Of a stretch of DNA of 64,000 nt, positions 23,701 through 35,875 are shown in pieces. The stretch is taken from assembly GCA_013076295.1 (NCBI GenBank), contig RQOL01000616.1:1612001-1676000 (forward strand). Direction: 5' to 3'. Each line of letters starts with the position of its first letter. The first letter of the stretch is position 1. A program made the translations under genes and the position numbers. Below the pieces are notes generated by a model. That model was not told the DNA's origin, did no database searches, and saw nothing but the letters and a program-made list of their open reading frames with translations. The DNA is from Sanderia malayensis (taxonomy: Eukaryota > Cnidaria > Scyphozoa > Semaeostomeae > Pelagiidae).

Positions 23701-26700
23701 TATTTCAACCTCAATAGGCTTGATGTATATTTGTTGTATACAAGGAATAAAAAACGTGAACATTGGCATTAAAAAACGAGGGCATATTGGCCAACTTTCG
23801 ATTCAGCCAGTCCAACACAAAGTACTTTGTTTAATCTTGCCTATATATTTGACCATTTGACAATCCACTTTTTTACATTTCTAAAAATACATGGAGACCA
23901 ACAATTTTTGAAATAAAGGTTCAATTTCGCACAGAAATTATTAGGAAATCACCTTTTGATCTTTATATACAAAAATAAAATTATCTTTGATGATGTAAGG
24001 TGGATGAAAAATGGTTAGTTTTATAATTAATTACATGCTGTGCCATGCGAGTGTCATGGCCACTCGAGTCCATTGTGTTGTCTCTTTTTTCAATGATTGC
24101 AAAGATACAAGAGTTACTGTAAACCTCACATACGTCACAAAGTCCTATTTTTATGCGCTGGAAAATATCTGTGGCGACAAGTTTTTTTGCGGACGAAAGA
24201 AACAACAAGTCGAATGAGAATGCCAGAAATGCTTGAAAATATACATGTTTGCAAACATGTTTTTATTTGAGAACTTCTGAATATCACAGCTTTGGAAAGT
24301 TTCTATTAATAGAAAACAATGCACAGCGCAACGAAGCAAAGCTCCCGAACAAGCTAGCAAGAGACAATGGTGTTTGGAGTGTTTACAAAACAGATCGAAA
24401 AGAAATACGGTTAATAGAAAACAGATTAAATAAAGCAGTGGTGGGTTTTTTGTGTGCCGAGTACTGTTTGGTAGTGCTCTTGAGCTTGCTATTTGCAAAC
24501 TTGTGTTGTATAATAGTGTAAAACAACACGTGGACAGACACAATTGTAACGTCATGGCGATGGCCATAAGAGAAACAAGAATGGACACGAAAAGCTTCTT
24601 TGTCCAACAAAAACAAATCGCAAATCAAGCAATATCCGGGCGAACAAAAACAGCCATGGAACAACGCAAAACAGAAAACATCAACTCATTTCATTATGCT
24701 CCCTTGTCAAACATGAACCAGTGGAATGGAGCTGTGGAATAGAAATATTATGTCTCTTCGTGATATTTTCATATCAATTAATGTAATTACTGAAACTTTG
24801 CTAATTATATACTTGATGCGGTCAGTTTGTTAAAGTATTAGGCTCAATCAAAATCAAATTCAACAAAGATTAAACGTATATCCCATTGCCTGTTCCATCC
24901 TATTCCACACGAATCAACTGCAATGTTTTACAGCCGTGTAATTTCTCAGGATGTGTGGTCACAGGCTTTTCATTTTGAATTGAAAAAAGCAAGGAATCCA
25001 CTGCTGTGGCTGCTTTGCTTCGACTAACAATTCAAATTATACCAGTTGCAATGCATACGGTTAACTCTATTGTTATCAATGGAATCCAATCTGGCTAATA
25101 TTCTGAAGTTGAACTTGAATAATTTATGAATCCCTTAACCAGATTAAATAGATATATCATTACACAATAAAACTTTAGCCAGCACCTGTTCCATTCCACA
25201 TAGCCTCAAAAACACCTTCACATGTTAATTACCTCATGGATTTGTCTTAGAGCAGAGAATTTTTAGAATAATAGCTCGCATAATAAACAATCAAAACCGT
25301 GCAAAGCATAATTTTCTTTTACACTCACAATTATTGCACGTCCAAAGAAAAAAGGAGCCGTATAATAAAAAATGAAAGCATTTGGAATATACCTGAACTG
25401 ACCCAAAACTAAAATAATACTACCAGCAAACCGAAACAAAAGCAACGATAGCAATAATTGAAGACCTATGATAGCATTTAGCATTAGAAAGATAAATTTG
25501 AGATTATCAGGACTATTGCTGTCATCTATCTGGCTGCTTGTTATCAAAATAACGGGTCTCATCCCAGACATGATTGTAAAAAGTCTCTCTAGGCACAGTA
25601 ATGGGATGGATTTAATAGCTGACTACACAATGAATGAGCGTAGAGCCCAGAACTAAAATAACGTCCACATACAATACGAATCACATAAAAGCTACACATG
25701 TAAGAAAAACTTACATTATAACAACCTTTTGACTATCAATTCAACGAACTGAAACTTGCAATCCAACAAAAAAACTTTTCATGAACAAGTACTACAATTC
25801 TCTCGTATTTCAGTACTACAATTCTGACAAAGCTATAGCCTCAAGTGAGTTTGCATGACATGTGATGCAAACAAGACAAAAAAGATTAGAGAAAAGAAAA
25901 ACTGAAATTAAAAATCGAACTCACTGTAAACATTAGATGAATCTTTTACACCGAGAACCTGTCCGTTCGGCATTATGGTCAAATAAAATCCAGATTTGCT
26001 GCGAAGGCGTCGTCTTCTTGATGTTTTTGCATGACCAGCGAACTGTCGACTCTCTTCTTCTGAATCCAGGTTGAAGTAGTTCTCCTTGCAAGACGATTTG
26101 CTCGCGAATAACTTCAATGGATCGTTGCTGATGATATGATGGTTATTCTTTCTCAACCAGTTCTGTTGGTGATGGTCCTTCTGATGTCCAAGAGGCAACG
26201 ACCAATCATTGACGAAATCGTACATAGTTTGTCTGTACAGCAGGAAAAGAATAATCAACGTTATTTCTTTACAAGATTAAGCCGAATTCAATTAATTATG
26301 CTCTCCTAAATCACTTCTGTTTCTCTATAGCACACGTACGCACGGAACTACAAAAGACGCCCGGGCTTTCGTTCGCTTTGCGATGCAATTGTATAAATTG
26401 TATATACAGAGACTATAGACAGGTTCGTCACATATCAAAACACAACTGTGGTTGGAAGAAATTTACAATTTCGTTCACAATTCACAATTCCGCTGCTGGT
26501 TTTCGATTGATGACTCAAGTGAGTCACTGGGTGAAGTGACTTCGCTCTGTCTTCCTCTCGTTCTCCCCACGTAATAATAAGCCACACAAGGATTCTGAAC
26601 AATGAGGATATATAGAATGGCTTGATGACCAGCCTGTGATGAATCCTCTCAAAGTATGAACAATAAAGACGGCTCTAATCCAAAGGAAAAGAAAAACTCC

Positions 26701-29700
26701 TTTGTGTGCCTTGTCTGAATCAGAATGATGTATTTGACACCAAAGTTCGATTATCAAACAATGCTGGATATTGAAATCCGTTGCTTTGGAGGACAAAGAA
26801 ACGAAGCTGCCTGAACACAAATTCTCCTATCTTATTTGCACGAGCAAAGATCTCCAGTCATTGCTGTTGAGATAAAGATATTATCTAAAACCTTTAAGTT
26901 CCATTCATTTGTCTATCGGTCTTATCGGGTTGCTTGGCAATTGCAATGAAATAAGGGCTGAATGTACGTAAAGTCAAGGCTATATGCATGCGCAGTAAAC
27001 AATGAAACTTCTTTTCAAAGCATTGAAAAATGTTATTAAATTATGTTTACATGTTTACATCTGATAGTGGACGATTTGTTAATCTTTCTTTTATAATATA
27101 TCACTTCATAAATTGAATGAAATGATCGATGAACAAAATGCATTGACGACCATATTGAAAGCAACGAGATTTTGTTATAAAACAATGTCATTCCATTTTC
27201 CTTATAAATTTCCCCCTTGGACTTTCAAACTAAAACCATGTCATATTGCATTTATAGACTTTTATAGACTGCAAATCTCCACTTCAGCCGCCCCCTCGGT
27301 ACAGCCCTCACAGTTCTATTCCTTTACTGGCACATTCACCCATGAATAAAACATTACATGCTACCAAAATAACGTAAGATTAAGATAATATTTCTCTCGT
27401 CTTATCTTGATTCGATATTTGCATGAGAAGTGATCTGCTAAACGATAAATTGCAACGATAGTTGACCAAAGTGCAATTACAGTGAAATAATTTGCCCACA
27501 AATGTAAACAGAAACTCGTTTCAAATAAAGATGGGCTGGATCATAAAAACTTTAGAAAAGCTGGATTTAAGCATGATTATCAAATCAACAAAATAAATTC
27601 ATTTCATGAATTATCGTATATATATCACGTATAATACGAAATGGAATTGCAGTTTTGTAGACTTTTAACTGCTAACAACCAATTCGTTGGCGTTATCAAA
27701 ACAATCCCAGGTTTCAGGGAATATTTTCACGACAAAATTAGGGGAAACTGCTACAAAATCTTGCAACCAAATTGTAGAAATGATTGAAAAATGTTAAACT
27801 CGAGAGACACTGTTGATCTCCAGCTCACAAAAACATACATTGGCGAAAATTGGCGTTTATCAAAATAAAATAATTCGGTCAGCTATTAAGAATAATTCTT
27901 CGTTACCTTCTATCACAGTGTTGCTGTGCAGTCAACATTTGAAACATTACTGTTCTTATGATTTCACAAAATGGAGGACCCGACTTGTCCACTCTTTGAT
28001 TAAAAGTGTCAAAGGATACCAAATATAAATGTGTGCTGCAATAACTTTCGTTATCTTCTCAACTGCCGCCCACTCTACTCGACGTGTGTACAACAGGACA
28101 TACCAAAATGGATCGACTAGATTTTCCTCTTAACAACACGAAAAATGATATAGCTCATTGATTAATTAAAAAGAAAAATCCCTTATCAACCACTTCCCGC
28201 ATTCTTCTATGGGCTAGACATTCGTGAAATTCAATAGAGGAATTGGAGAAGGCCTTTTTGAAACGCTCAGCATATGTTCTGGAATGTTTGCTTGCTGATC
28301 CATTCATTCATTCGTGCTAAAATTTAAAACCAAGATAGCGAAATGAAATGCAACCTGCAAACAAAGAGGGTTTTTCAAAGGAAAATGCAGGAAACCACAG
28401 AAAAATGCATCCTATTTCAAGATTGAAATAAGAACAAATATCCATGTAGCTTTTCTAAACATCTTGACATGAGGAAAATGATTTAAAAGCTCGTTTAACA
28501 TTTCATACCTTGTTCACTGATTCACCATTATTAAAGATTTAATTTAAGATGGCTGGAGGTGTAAACTAGCATATAATGACCCTGTAATATTGCCAGCACA
28601 AAAACGAGTTAGTTATAGATTTCTAAGTCATAAAATACCACGAAATAAAGAAAAGAAAGTGAAACATCCCAAGAATTTCTAATGAAAAACATCAACAAGA
28701 GCGTGTGTATTGAGCATGTAATTTTTCGAGCGAAATTTACAATTATTACAATAACAATGAAATATTGCTGACGCAAATGAGGATGACCATGAAATGACGC
28801 TCGAAGATAATAATTAATCGATAATAATGGAATAGGAAAAGGCTTAAAAGATCAGAATTTCTTATCTGTTACGTCATTGCTATTGTTTCAAGAGTTGCAA
28901 TTTTCTACGATTAAAGATGTTCGCAAAAGCACATCAAGGGAAGGATGCGTGTTGTTTCTTCCTGTAATTTGCAGGAACAAATTTCAATTTTCAAATGTGC
29001 AAGAAAGCTTTGAAATAATAAACTTCTCGCGTTACGAAAGTAACAAATATAAAAATTTTTCCTTTTCGAGTCATATATACGTTAAGAAACCAACGTAAAG
29101 GTTAATCCATTTTCCAGACAAAAACAATTTATATTGGAATTGCATTCGGGAAATAACGGTTTCTTCAAATCAGCATTTTGCGTGCTACAAATGTTTCGAC
29201 GCATGCGTCATCAACTTCGGAAAAAGCATTGAAAATGAAATTTTCTAATGACGTCATGCACATCCTGTCTATGATCTAGTGACTCGTGCTGTCAATTAAT
29301 GTTGGTGTCATTTGTGTAGGCCAAACCCTCAACACGATTAATTGGTTGATAATTTCAAAAACACAGACAAAGCATCGACGAAGTGAACTAACTGTCTTCC
29401 TGATACTGGTGACATTTGTAGAAAAAGAAAGAGTTACACTTAAAGAGAAACAATTACATTTAAAATATTTTGAAAAATAGGCACCAAGATGTGTCAATAA
29501 ATTAAACAAAGTTACATTCCATATTTTTAATCCCCAACGTATTAAACTGTGTAGCTTGCTCAAGCACTGAATAATTCAATCTTAGAAAAGGAATAAATTT
29601 TGAAAAACAGGCTGACGAGTTTCTTGAGATTCGAAAAAAGATTATTAAAATAGCAGACCCAGGAAAAAATCAATAATTATAATAAACAATAAATTTTATT

Positions 29701-32277
29701 ATGATATATTTTTTACCAATGGCTTTGCACGAAATATGGGAATCATAAACAGGAATACTTACTTTGCTTGACAATATTTTTCTAAAATAAGCACTGATAA
29801 GAAACTGGCTGACTAGTTTCCTATATTTTGGTACATAATTTAAAAAAAGGCAGCCTGAAGTTTCTTATACATGCGTTTCTTATATGCGGGTTTTTACTGT
29901 ACGTGTTGAAACTTTTTAGCAGTTTCTAGATATTCTTGCAATGAAATTTCTTGATTTAAAGTCGTTAAATTTAGTCGCAAGAGACAAGGAAAAAGGAAAA
30001 AGGAAAAAGGAAAACGCCAACACAACATCCCACACTTGTCTGATAAACCAAAGAGCCTAACATGTTCATTGTATTTCCTATGTTTGCATGTTATTTTGAG
30101 ATATTTTCAAACTCCGCAGTTTCTTTCCTCAGATATGATTTATTATCTTGTTTTAAAACCCCGACACTGGTAGGTTATCTTTTTTGCCTTTCAATTCGCC
30201 ATGTTAGTCATCTAGCATGCATGTAGCGAGAAATGTATAGAGCGAATTAAAGATTTATCTCATGAAAGGCCTACTCATGAATTTATCTATCTAAGTTAAG
30301 CAATGCTCCATCACATTTCAAGAACAACAGCGAAAGATAGGAAAACTAGGTCAAGAAAGAGGCACGTTTGAAATTCAGTACAAACGAGACTTCGTAGCAC
30401 CGGACACTGAACAATATTATAATCCAAATCAGGAACAATATACTAGCAGTAAGGACGTAAATTAACGGACATGTTGTTTCAATGGGCCCTTTGTTTTTGT
30501 ACCAACTTATATAACACACCTTATATTTCTTTCCAAAATATAATACACTCCCAGCCGAGTTTTAATTACCAATGCTGATCAATACTTCCCATTCACCCAC
30601 ATCTTATGCCCATCTGAAAACACATATAGAAAACCCAAGTGTTCGAGCTCAAAAGTTCAGACGAAGTTTGAAAGGGGAGAGGGGAGGGGTTTGTTGCGAC
30701 AACGGGCAGGCAATTCTAGTATTGTGGACCGAGTATCTAAATTTTGAAGAAGCAAAAATCTGACCTTGGAATTCTAGAGTTACTACTCTGGGGTTGCTCA
30801 CAATACGATTGTATTATGAACTGTGTTGCAAAGACGAACGTGAAAAGGCTGTGTGCGCACATACTGGACACATCTCGAGACTGTGGCGTATTTTGAAGGT
30901 GGGGTATCTTAATGTGTAGCAAAGCATCCAATATCAAATATAATGGTACAGTATCTTGATTTCGTATGGAATTTCATCTTCCGATACTCAAAACTCAAAA
31001 AACAACACTTGCTCTTATTTGTTTTGAGGAGCTTCGAGAGTCAAACACTCCGGGAAATAGAACAGTTGTTCGGAATATTTTAGGCTTAATTCAAATAATC
31101 TAGCATTACAAATGATTGAGGAGGAAACAAAATTGTGGAGGAAACACAAAATATATGAAATATCCACAAACTTTGTGGAAGTAAATAAACAAATTATATA
31201 TATTCTTGACTTAATCAAGAGACAACTGCAATTCACCCTCTCCGCTAATTATAACAAATATTTGAGTTACTACCGGCTAGGCAAGTGTCTTTTTACTGGA
31301 AAGAGCCCATTTACATTTAACAACATTTAATTACATTTAATTACAACATAAATTCACTTGGGTTTATACTAAAATTACAAAATTGAAATAGCTTGCATCT
31401 CGAGGTCATCTCGTAAAGCGCACGTGGTTTGTTGCAGAACGATTCATAGCATACACTCGCTACTGTGAAAATCTGATTCAAATGACCTATAATTGCCACA
31501 ATTAAAAGCAAAGTAACATGTATTCTGTTATCATAATGGAGCCTTCAAACGCGTTTACAAGGTTAATATTGGTCGTCTGTTGAGCGCTGGTCAAAATATC
31601 ACACGGATGTTAATATTTTGAGAAAAAAAGAAACGAAATGGTTTTGACTTCGATTTAACTTTTGAGTTAGGGCAAAGCAACATTGAAATGTTTGCCAAAG
31701 CGTCGAGTCTATATTGTACACGCACTTTCGTTAATATGAATATATTCAATATCTATTTTCATGAGGGGTATTTTTGATATATATTGTTGCAGAAGCTGCA
31801 GTTAAATAAATACTAATAGAGAACTTTCGAGAGAGGCAGGGCAGGCTCTAGACAAAACTTTATAACCTGCGCTGCACTGCGTAGAGATGCGGGAAACTTT
31901 AACTGTGAAATAACATAATTCCTCTACCAAGATTGAGATAAATGATGAATTAATAATGAATTAGGAAGCTGAAAAAATAGATCTTACCTGAATTGAAACA
32001 TATCTTCTTCACGTGTTTGAAATCGCGAAACAAGGCCACGAAAGCAACTCGAGTTCTTTTTCCTAGATGACGATGAAAACAGATTGTTACACTTGCAATT
32101 ACAACAGCGACATCTTATGTTCCTGTTATTGTATTTATCCATGGAATATCCACAAGTCGACAGGGTAACGTCGCTTAAAGCATTTGCTGATAATGACATC
32201 TTACTAGTTGACAATTTATTATCAGACTCTCGACAATAACAAAACTTCGAACAAAACAATCTTCTCCGCGCCATCAT
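17800..32277 (-). CDS. FGF ligand, FGF homologous factor-like (FGF11-14 type), four exons
   Basis: Minus-strand exons at 32277-31988, 26232-25925, 21031-20928 and 18054-17800 join in frame to give 318 residues and a TAA stop. The third exon is exactly 104 bases and ends in phase 0, as in FGF genes generally. The beta-trefoil begins near residue 173 (SKSGFYLTIMPNGQVLGV), continues TLDVIPVGADLVKIWGVEAE, and then PECVFEESMTEDF and YYSAMYSHKQWCVGLK. The IPVG and PEC-F-ES steps resemble the intracellular FGF homologous factors, which in vertebrates bind voltage-gated sodium channels. No signal peptide is visible. The first exon has an in-frame stop upstream of its ATG and carries a cysteine cluster (CRCCNCKC). 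The cysteine usually present in the GVC-NRYLAM segment is replaced (GVEAELFLMI). The FGF fold is secure. FHF subtype and first exon are less so, since alternative 5' exons are common in this family. Confidence 0.85.
18055..20927. other. Third intron of the FGF-like gene
   Basis: No conserved exon is seen on either strand. Open frames of 110-126 codons near 19279-19641 (minus) and 19964-20344 (plus) show no domain or splice support. A small hairpin ATTGAAGGATAAATCCTTCAAT lies at about 19773-19794. Confidence 0.45.
21032..25924. other. Second intron of the FGF-like gene
   Basis: A 4.9-kb intron. Around 21060-21430 short motifs such as GAGGCTCGA and GTTCTTATAAAG recur in both orientations, hinting at a decayed inverted-repeat element. 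A hydrophobic 102-codon frame at 25263-25571 (minus) is not assigned. No known gene is recognised. Confidence 0.45.
26233..31987. other. First intron of the FGF-like gene
   Basis: A 5.8-kb intron with no recognised exon. At about 29877-29899 the sequence TATGCGGGTTTTTACTG followed by TA looks like the right end of a pogo-type element whose counterpart left end occurs at 57173. GGCTGAC-AGTTTC motifs recur at about 29608, 29810 and 29850. A long intron after the first coding exon is usual for FHF genes. Confidence 0.45.
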
Positions 32278-35200
32278 AATCCATGTGGGCGCATGCGACG
32301 CTGAAATGTCTTTTGAATATTCCAATTTTGCAGGAACAGTTTAGAGATAATTGAGTTTGAAATACATGCAAAAAGATGGTCCGTGTGTGTCGCCCAACAT
32401 GCAAGTTCGAAAAAGATTGGCAGGGCAGATAAATTTTATTTTAAGAGGTTGTTATTATCGCCTTGACATTGGCAAGTCCAGACAAGAGAAGAAATGTCAT
32501 GTCACTCAACAAAACAATTATTCCAACACAGTATCTTTCAACCAGATCAGACCAAACAAAACAATAATTATTATTATCATCACACTTAAATAATAATACT
32601 TTTGTTATTATCGTTATTACTTGCTCGTATTTTCATATAAACTTCATCTGATTTTGTAATTAACTCGGGTTGTACAACGTGTGAAGCAAAAACAACCTTT
32701 TTGGGAACTTTTCTTATCGTGAAACCGTGATGGGAATCATAAAGCATTGTTTTAAATTGAATAGATACTATCACAGCAGCTATTCAAACTCTGAACAAAG
32801 AGTTACAAACAAAATTAAGTGTAAATACAATAAATAGGATAAAACTTACAACAATGCTCCCCAACGGTCGAAAAGATGTTTACTTCAAAATGCGCTAAAT
32901 TCTGTTGCCACTGCAGTCTTTTCAAATACAAAATTCGATGACTAATGCTTGATGATGCATCAGTTTACAAGAGCAAAACAGCATCAGAAGTAATTATAAA
33001 CTTTACTCTGTCGTCAGAACCAGAGGATGCCAGACAGTCGAAGTGAAAACTGGTTGAAATAACAAATGAGTTGATCAACTTCACAGCAGGTCCAGTCTAA
33101 TATGTGGCAAAACTAGTCAAGTGAAACAATAACAAACTACTTGTCTTTATTTTGAATAGATATTATAGAAAAGCAATTAAACGGAAACGGGCCGCTAATT
33201 TACAACTTTCAAGGGGGAACATTTGTTTGTGTTTGGAAGAACGTGAGAGCGGAGCAGTTCTTCTGTCGGGTGGAAATATCGAATGAAATAAATAGATTTT
33301 CACACCGTTTTGCTGGCGATAAACAACACAAAACGTGACGTCGTTCCGAGAAAAGAAATCACAACATTTTACTGCTGTTTACAACTTGATGGGGGAGGGG
33401 ACAAGCCAGAGAAACCTACTCCGCATGTTCAATCTCCATTGTTTATCAATGCACGCACTTGTTTATCATACACGCAATCTTTGTTTGCAAGAAATTTGAT
33501 TCTGCTTGGCTGGGCCCCTCAAAAAATCAAAATCTGGAATGCGTTACGAAAATGCAATCTTGCTGAATTTACACCACGAAAAGGACTCAGTACCTACCCA
33601 AGGTCGCAATTATGTATTGTATAGAGCAACCGGAAAATATAGTAATCAATATGAACTTGTAAAATAAGAAGCTCTTTATGAATAGGATTAAATTAGATGA
33701 AAAATCTCTTGATATTTCCGGCAAAACTAAGAAATTTGAATTACTTGATTGATATCAGTTACTTTGCTATAAAAAGCTGAAGGACACGTTTCGCTTAAGG
33801 TGATAAGAGAAGATTGTTAAAGAACAATTTTCCGTCACACGATAAGCAATAAAAACAGCAAATATATGGCTTTACCTCTTCAGATATATTATATTGCTTG
33901 AATGCTGACAGATTGTGTTAATAGAAAGATAAGCCTTGGTTTTATCTTTCCAATTCCCAGCTTGAAATTTAGGCCGTCTTGCAACTTGCTACTTCCCTGA
34001 CCGTTGGCAATGTTTCGTCTTTCTTGCAAGCAAAACACAAGACAACAAACTGGATTTCCTGTCAAGTCTCTATTTTATCGGAGAGTAGACACATTATTTC
34101 GAATGACGCACAAGTCTAAAAAAGTCAAGGGACGGAAATGGCACCTGCTGACTTTCAGACAAGCACTTGAACAGTTTTTCACATGTTGTTGCAAATGTTG
34201 ATTTCAATTCAATAAAGCAAGTTCTCCTTTTATTTGAAATTGGGCCGCAACATGTAAATGATATTGCACCGGACGTTATTCTCCAGGCTAACAAAAGTAA
34301 CCCTCTAACCTCCAGCAAATAACGTGAATTTGTTACATATCTTCATTACCATTATAATCATCATTACCATCGCCGCTTTGCATATTTTGTTCGAGTTGCA
34401 AAGTCAGACGCGAATGGAGCGAAATATGACACGACACCGCTGTCTCGATAAACGTCACATTCACAAATCAACACAAAGGGAAAAACGTGGAATGGGAAGC
34501 TGGAATTTCACATAACCAAAGGAGACTTAATGATAAGAACAGAAAACTGTCAATGTGTCTATACCATACTGTAATCTATTCCACACTATCGTTTCGCTTT
34601 ACAAGGAAGTTTGGGTAACGTTGAACCTCGATAAGTCGAGCTCCCAAGGACAAGAAAGATTTGTTCGACTTATTGAGGTTCACATATAAAGCATATAGAA
34701 CCAAGGGAAATACAAAAATGATCGAGATCGGGGGAGTTTGACTCTATATAATATCAATTCTCTGATTCCATTCCCTTCCCATTCCAATCCGACTTTTCCA
34801 TTTCAATCGAGCTCACAACAGCTCGAATGACCAGTTCTTCAATAATGGCGATGAGAAAAGTCATTTGACAATCATTCGCAGTCATGTGCGGATTTAGCCT
34901 CCACCCTATACTTCTCACTGTTATACGCCCCAAAAAGCTTCTATTAAAATGCAGCTTACACTTCAAATAGTCACGGGACCGCCTCAATCCTCAATATAAC
35001 AAATACATCAGAGAATAAGAAATGGAAAACCTGCCACACCAATTCGCCTGGCACCCCCACCCCAACTTGCAGCAAACCCCCATACGCCGGAAAATTTTCA
35101 TTTCCATTTGGAATCATTTCTCACATTTGGAATCAGCAATAAATCCACATAGCGTCTATCATGTGACTATCCCTAATCCTAACCCATTGCATATAGCCCT

Positions 35201-35875
35201 TAATGTGTTACATTGCATATAACACATTAAGGGTTATATGCAATGTCCAAACGACAATACACAATGCCATGTAATGTGTGGGTAATAGCAATGAGAGGCA
35301 GCAGTGAGCAACATGGTAAGCAACTGCGTGTTTCGTAAAACCAAATACTTTGAGACAAGTCAAATACGAGAAAAATGATATAGGATGATTAATGTACGGT
35401 TTGATAAATCGCCTTAAGGAAATCTTCTTCACATAATATATTCTCGTAAAATAGCTACAGAAATGTTATTTACAATATACCAAAGGAAAAGCACAATTCT
35501 TATTTAACAGTAGGAAGAAGTGACGTAAAAAATGGATGTAAAAAATTTGATGTGAAGGAGAAACAATACATATGAAGGTACAAGAATAAACTATAAATTG
35601 CAAAAATAGTCCGAATTTGAGGACATAAAAAGTTTTCTCATGTTATCAACTCAATCAATATTGTCTACAGGCCTTTTCCAATGCGGTTGGGTAAAAGATG
35701 TTTTGAGACTTTTAACTTTGGAAGGAACGATTGAATCTCCATACAAATATTCTCGCAAATTTCCAATTCACATCAAAATTCACTGTCCACAGGAACAGCA
35801 AGAACGAGGCCAGAATATCGAATTCGAGGCGACGTCGTTAATTAAAAGCAATATGCCATACCTAAAACTGAGTTT
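32278..35875. other. Intergenic region between PLK4 and the FGF-like gene
   Basis: It should hold the promoter and 5' UTR of the FGF-like gene (right of 32277) and the 3' UTR of PLK4 (left of 35876). No coding gene is supported. At about 34618-34745 the sequence CCTCGATAAGTCGAGCTC followed by GTTCGACTTATTGAGG resembles the subterminal part of a pogo-type element. Confidence 0.4.
35187..35246. repeat. Long hairpin-forming inverted repeat
   Basis: CATTGCATATAGCCCTTAAT with GTGTTA forms the left arm; its complement follows after a loop of about 9 bases, with one mismatch in about 26 pairs. No coding content is seen. It could be a small MITE remnant. Confidence 0.8.

Noticed and set aside
25263..25571. 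Hydrophobic 102-codon frame, briefly considered a ninjurin-like exon
   Set aside because: Only the general hydrophobic pattern fits; no matching neighbouring exon was found in the FGF intron, so no family is claimed.
26524..26820. Minus-strand frame with a hydrophobic run, considered as an FGF signal-peptide exon
   Set aside because: It has no good donor in the needed phase, while the exon at 31988-32277 has a strong donor in exactly the right phase.
33310..33624. 104-codon plus-strand frame between the FGF and PLK4 genes
   Set aside because: No domain, no splice context, and composition like the surrounding intergenic DNA.
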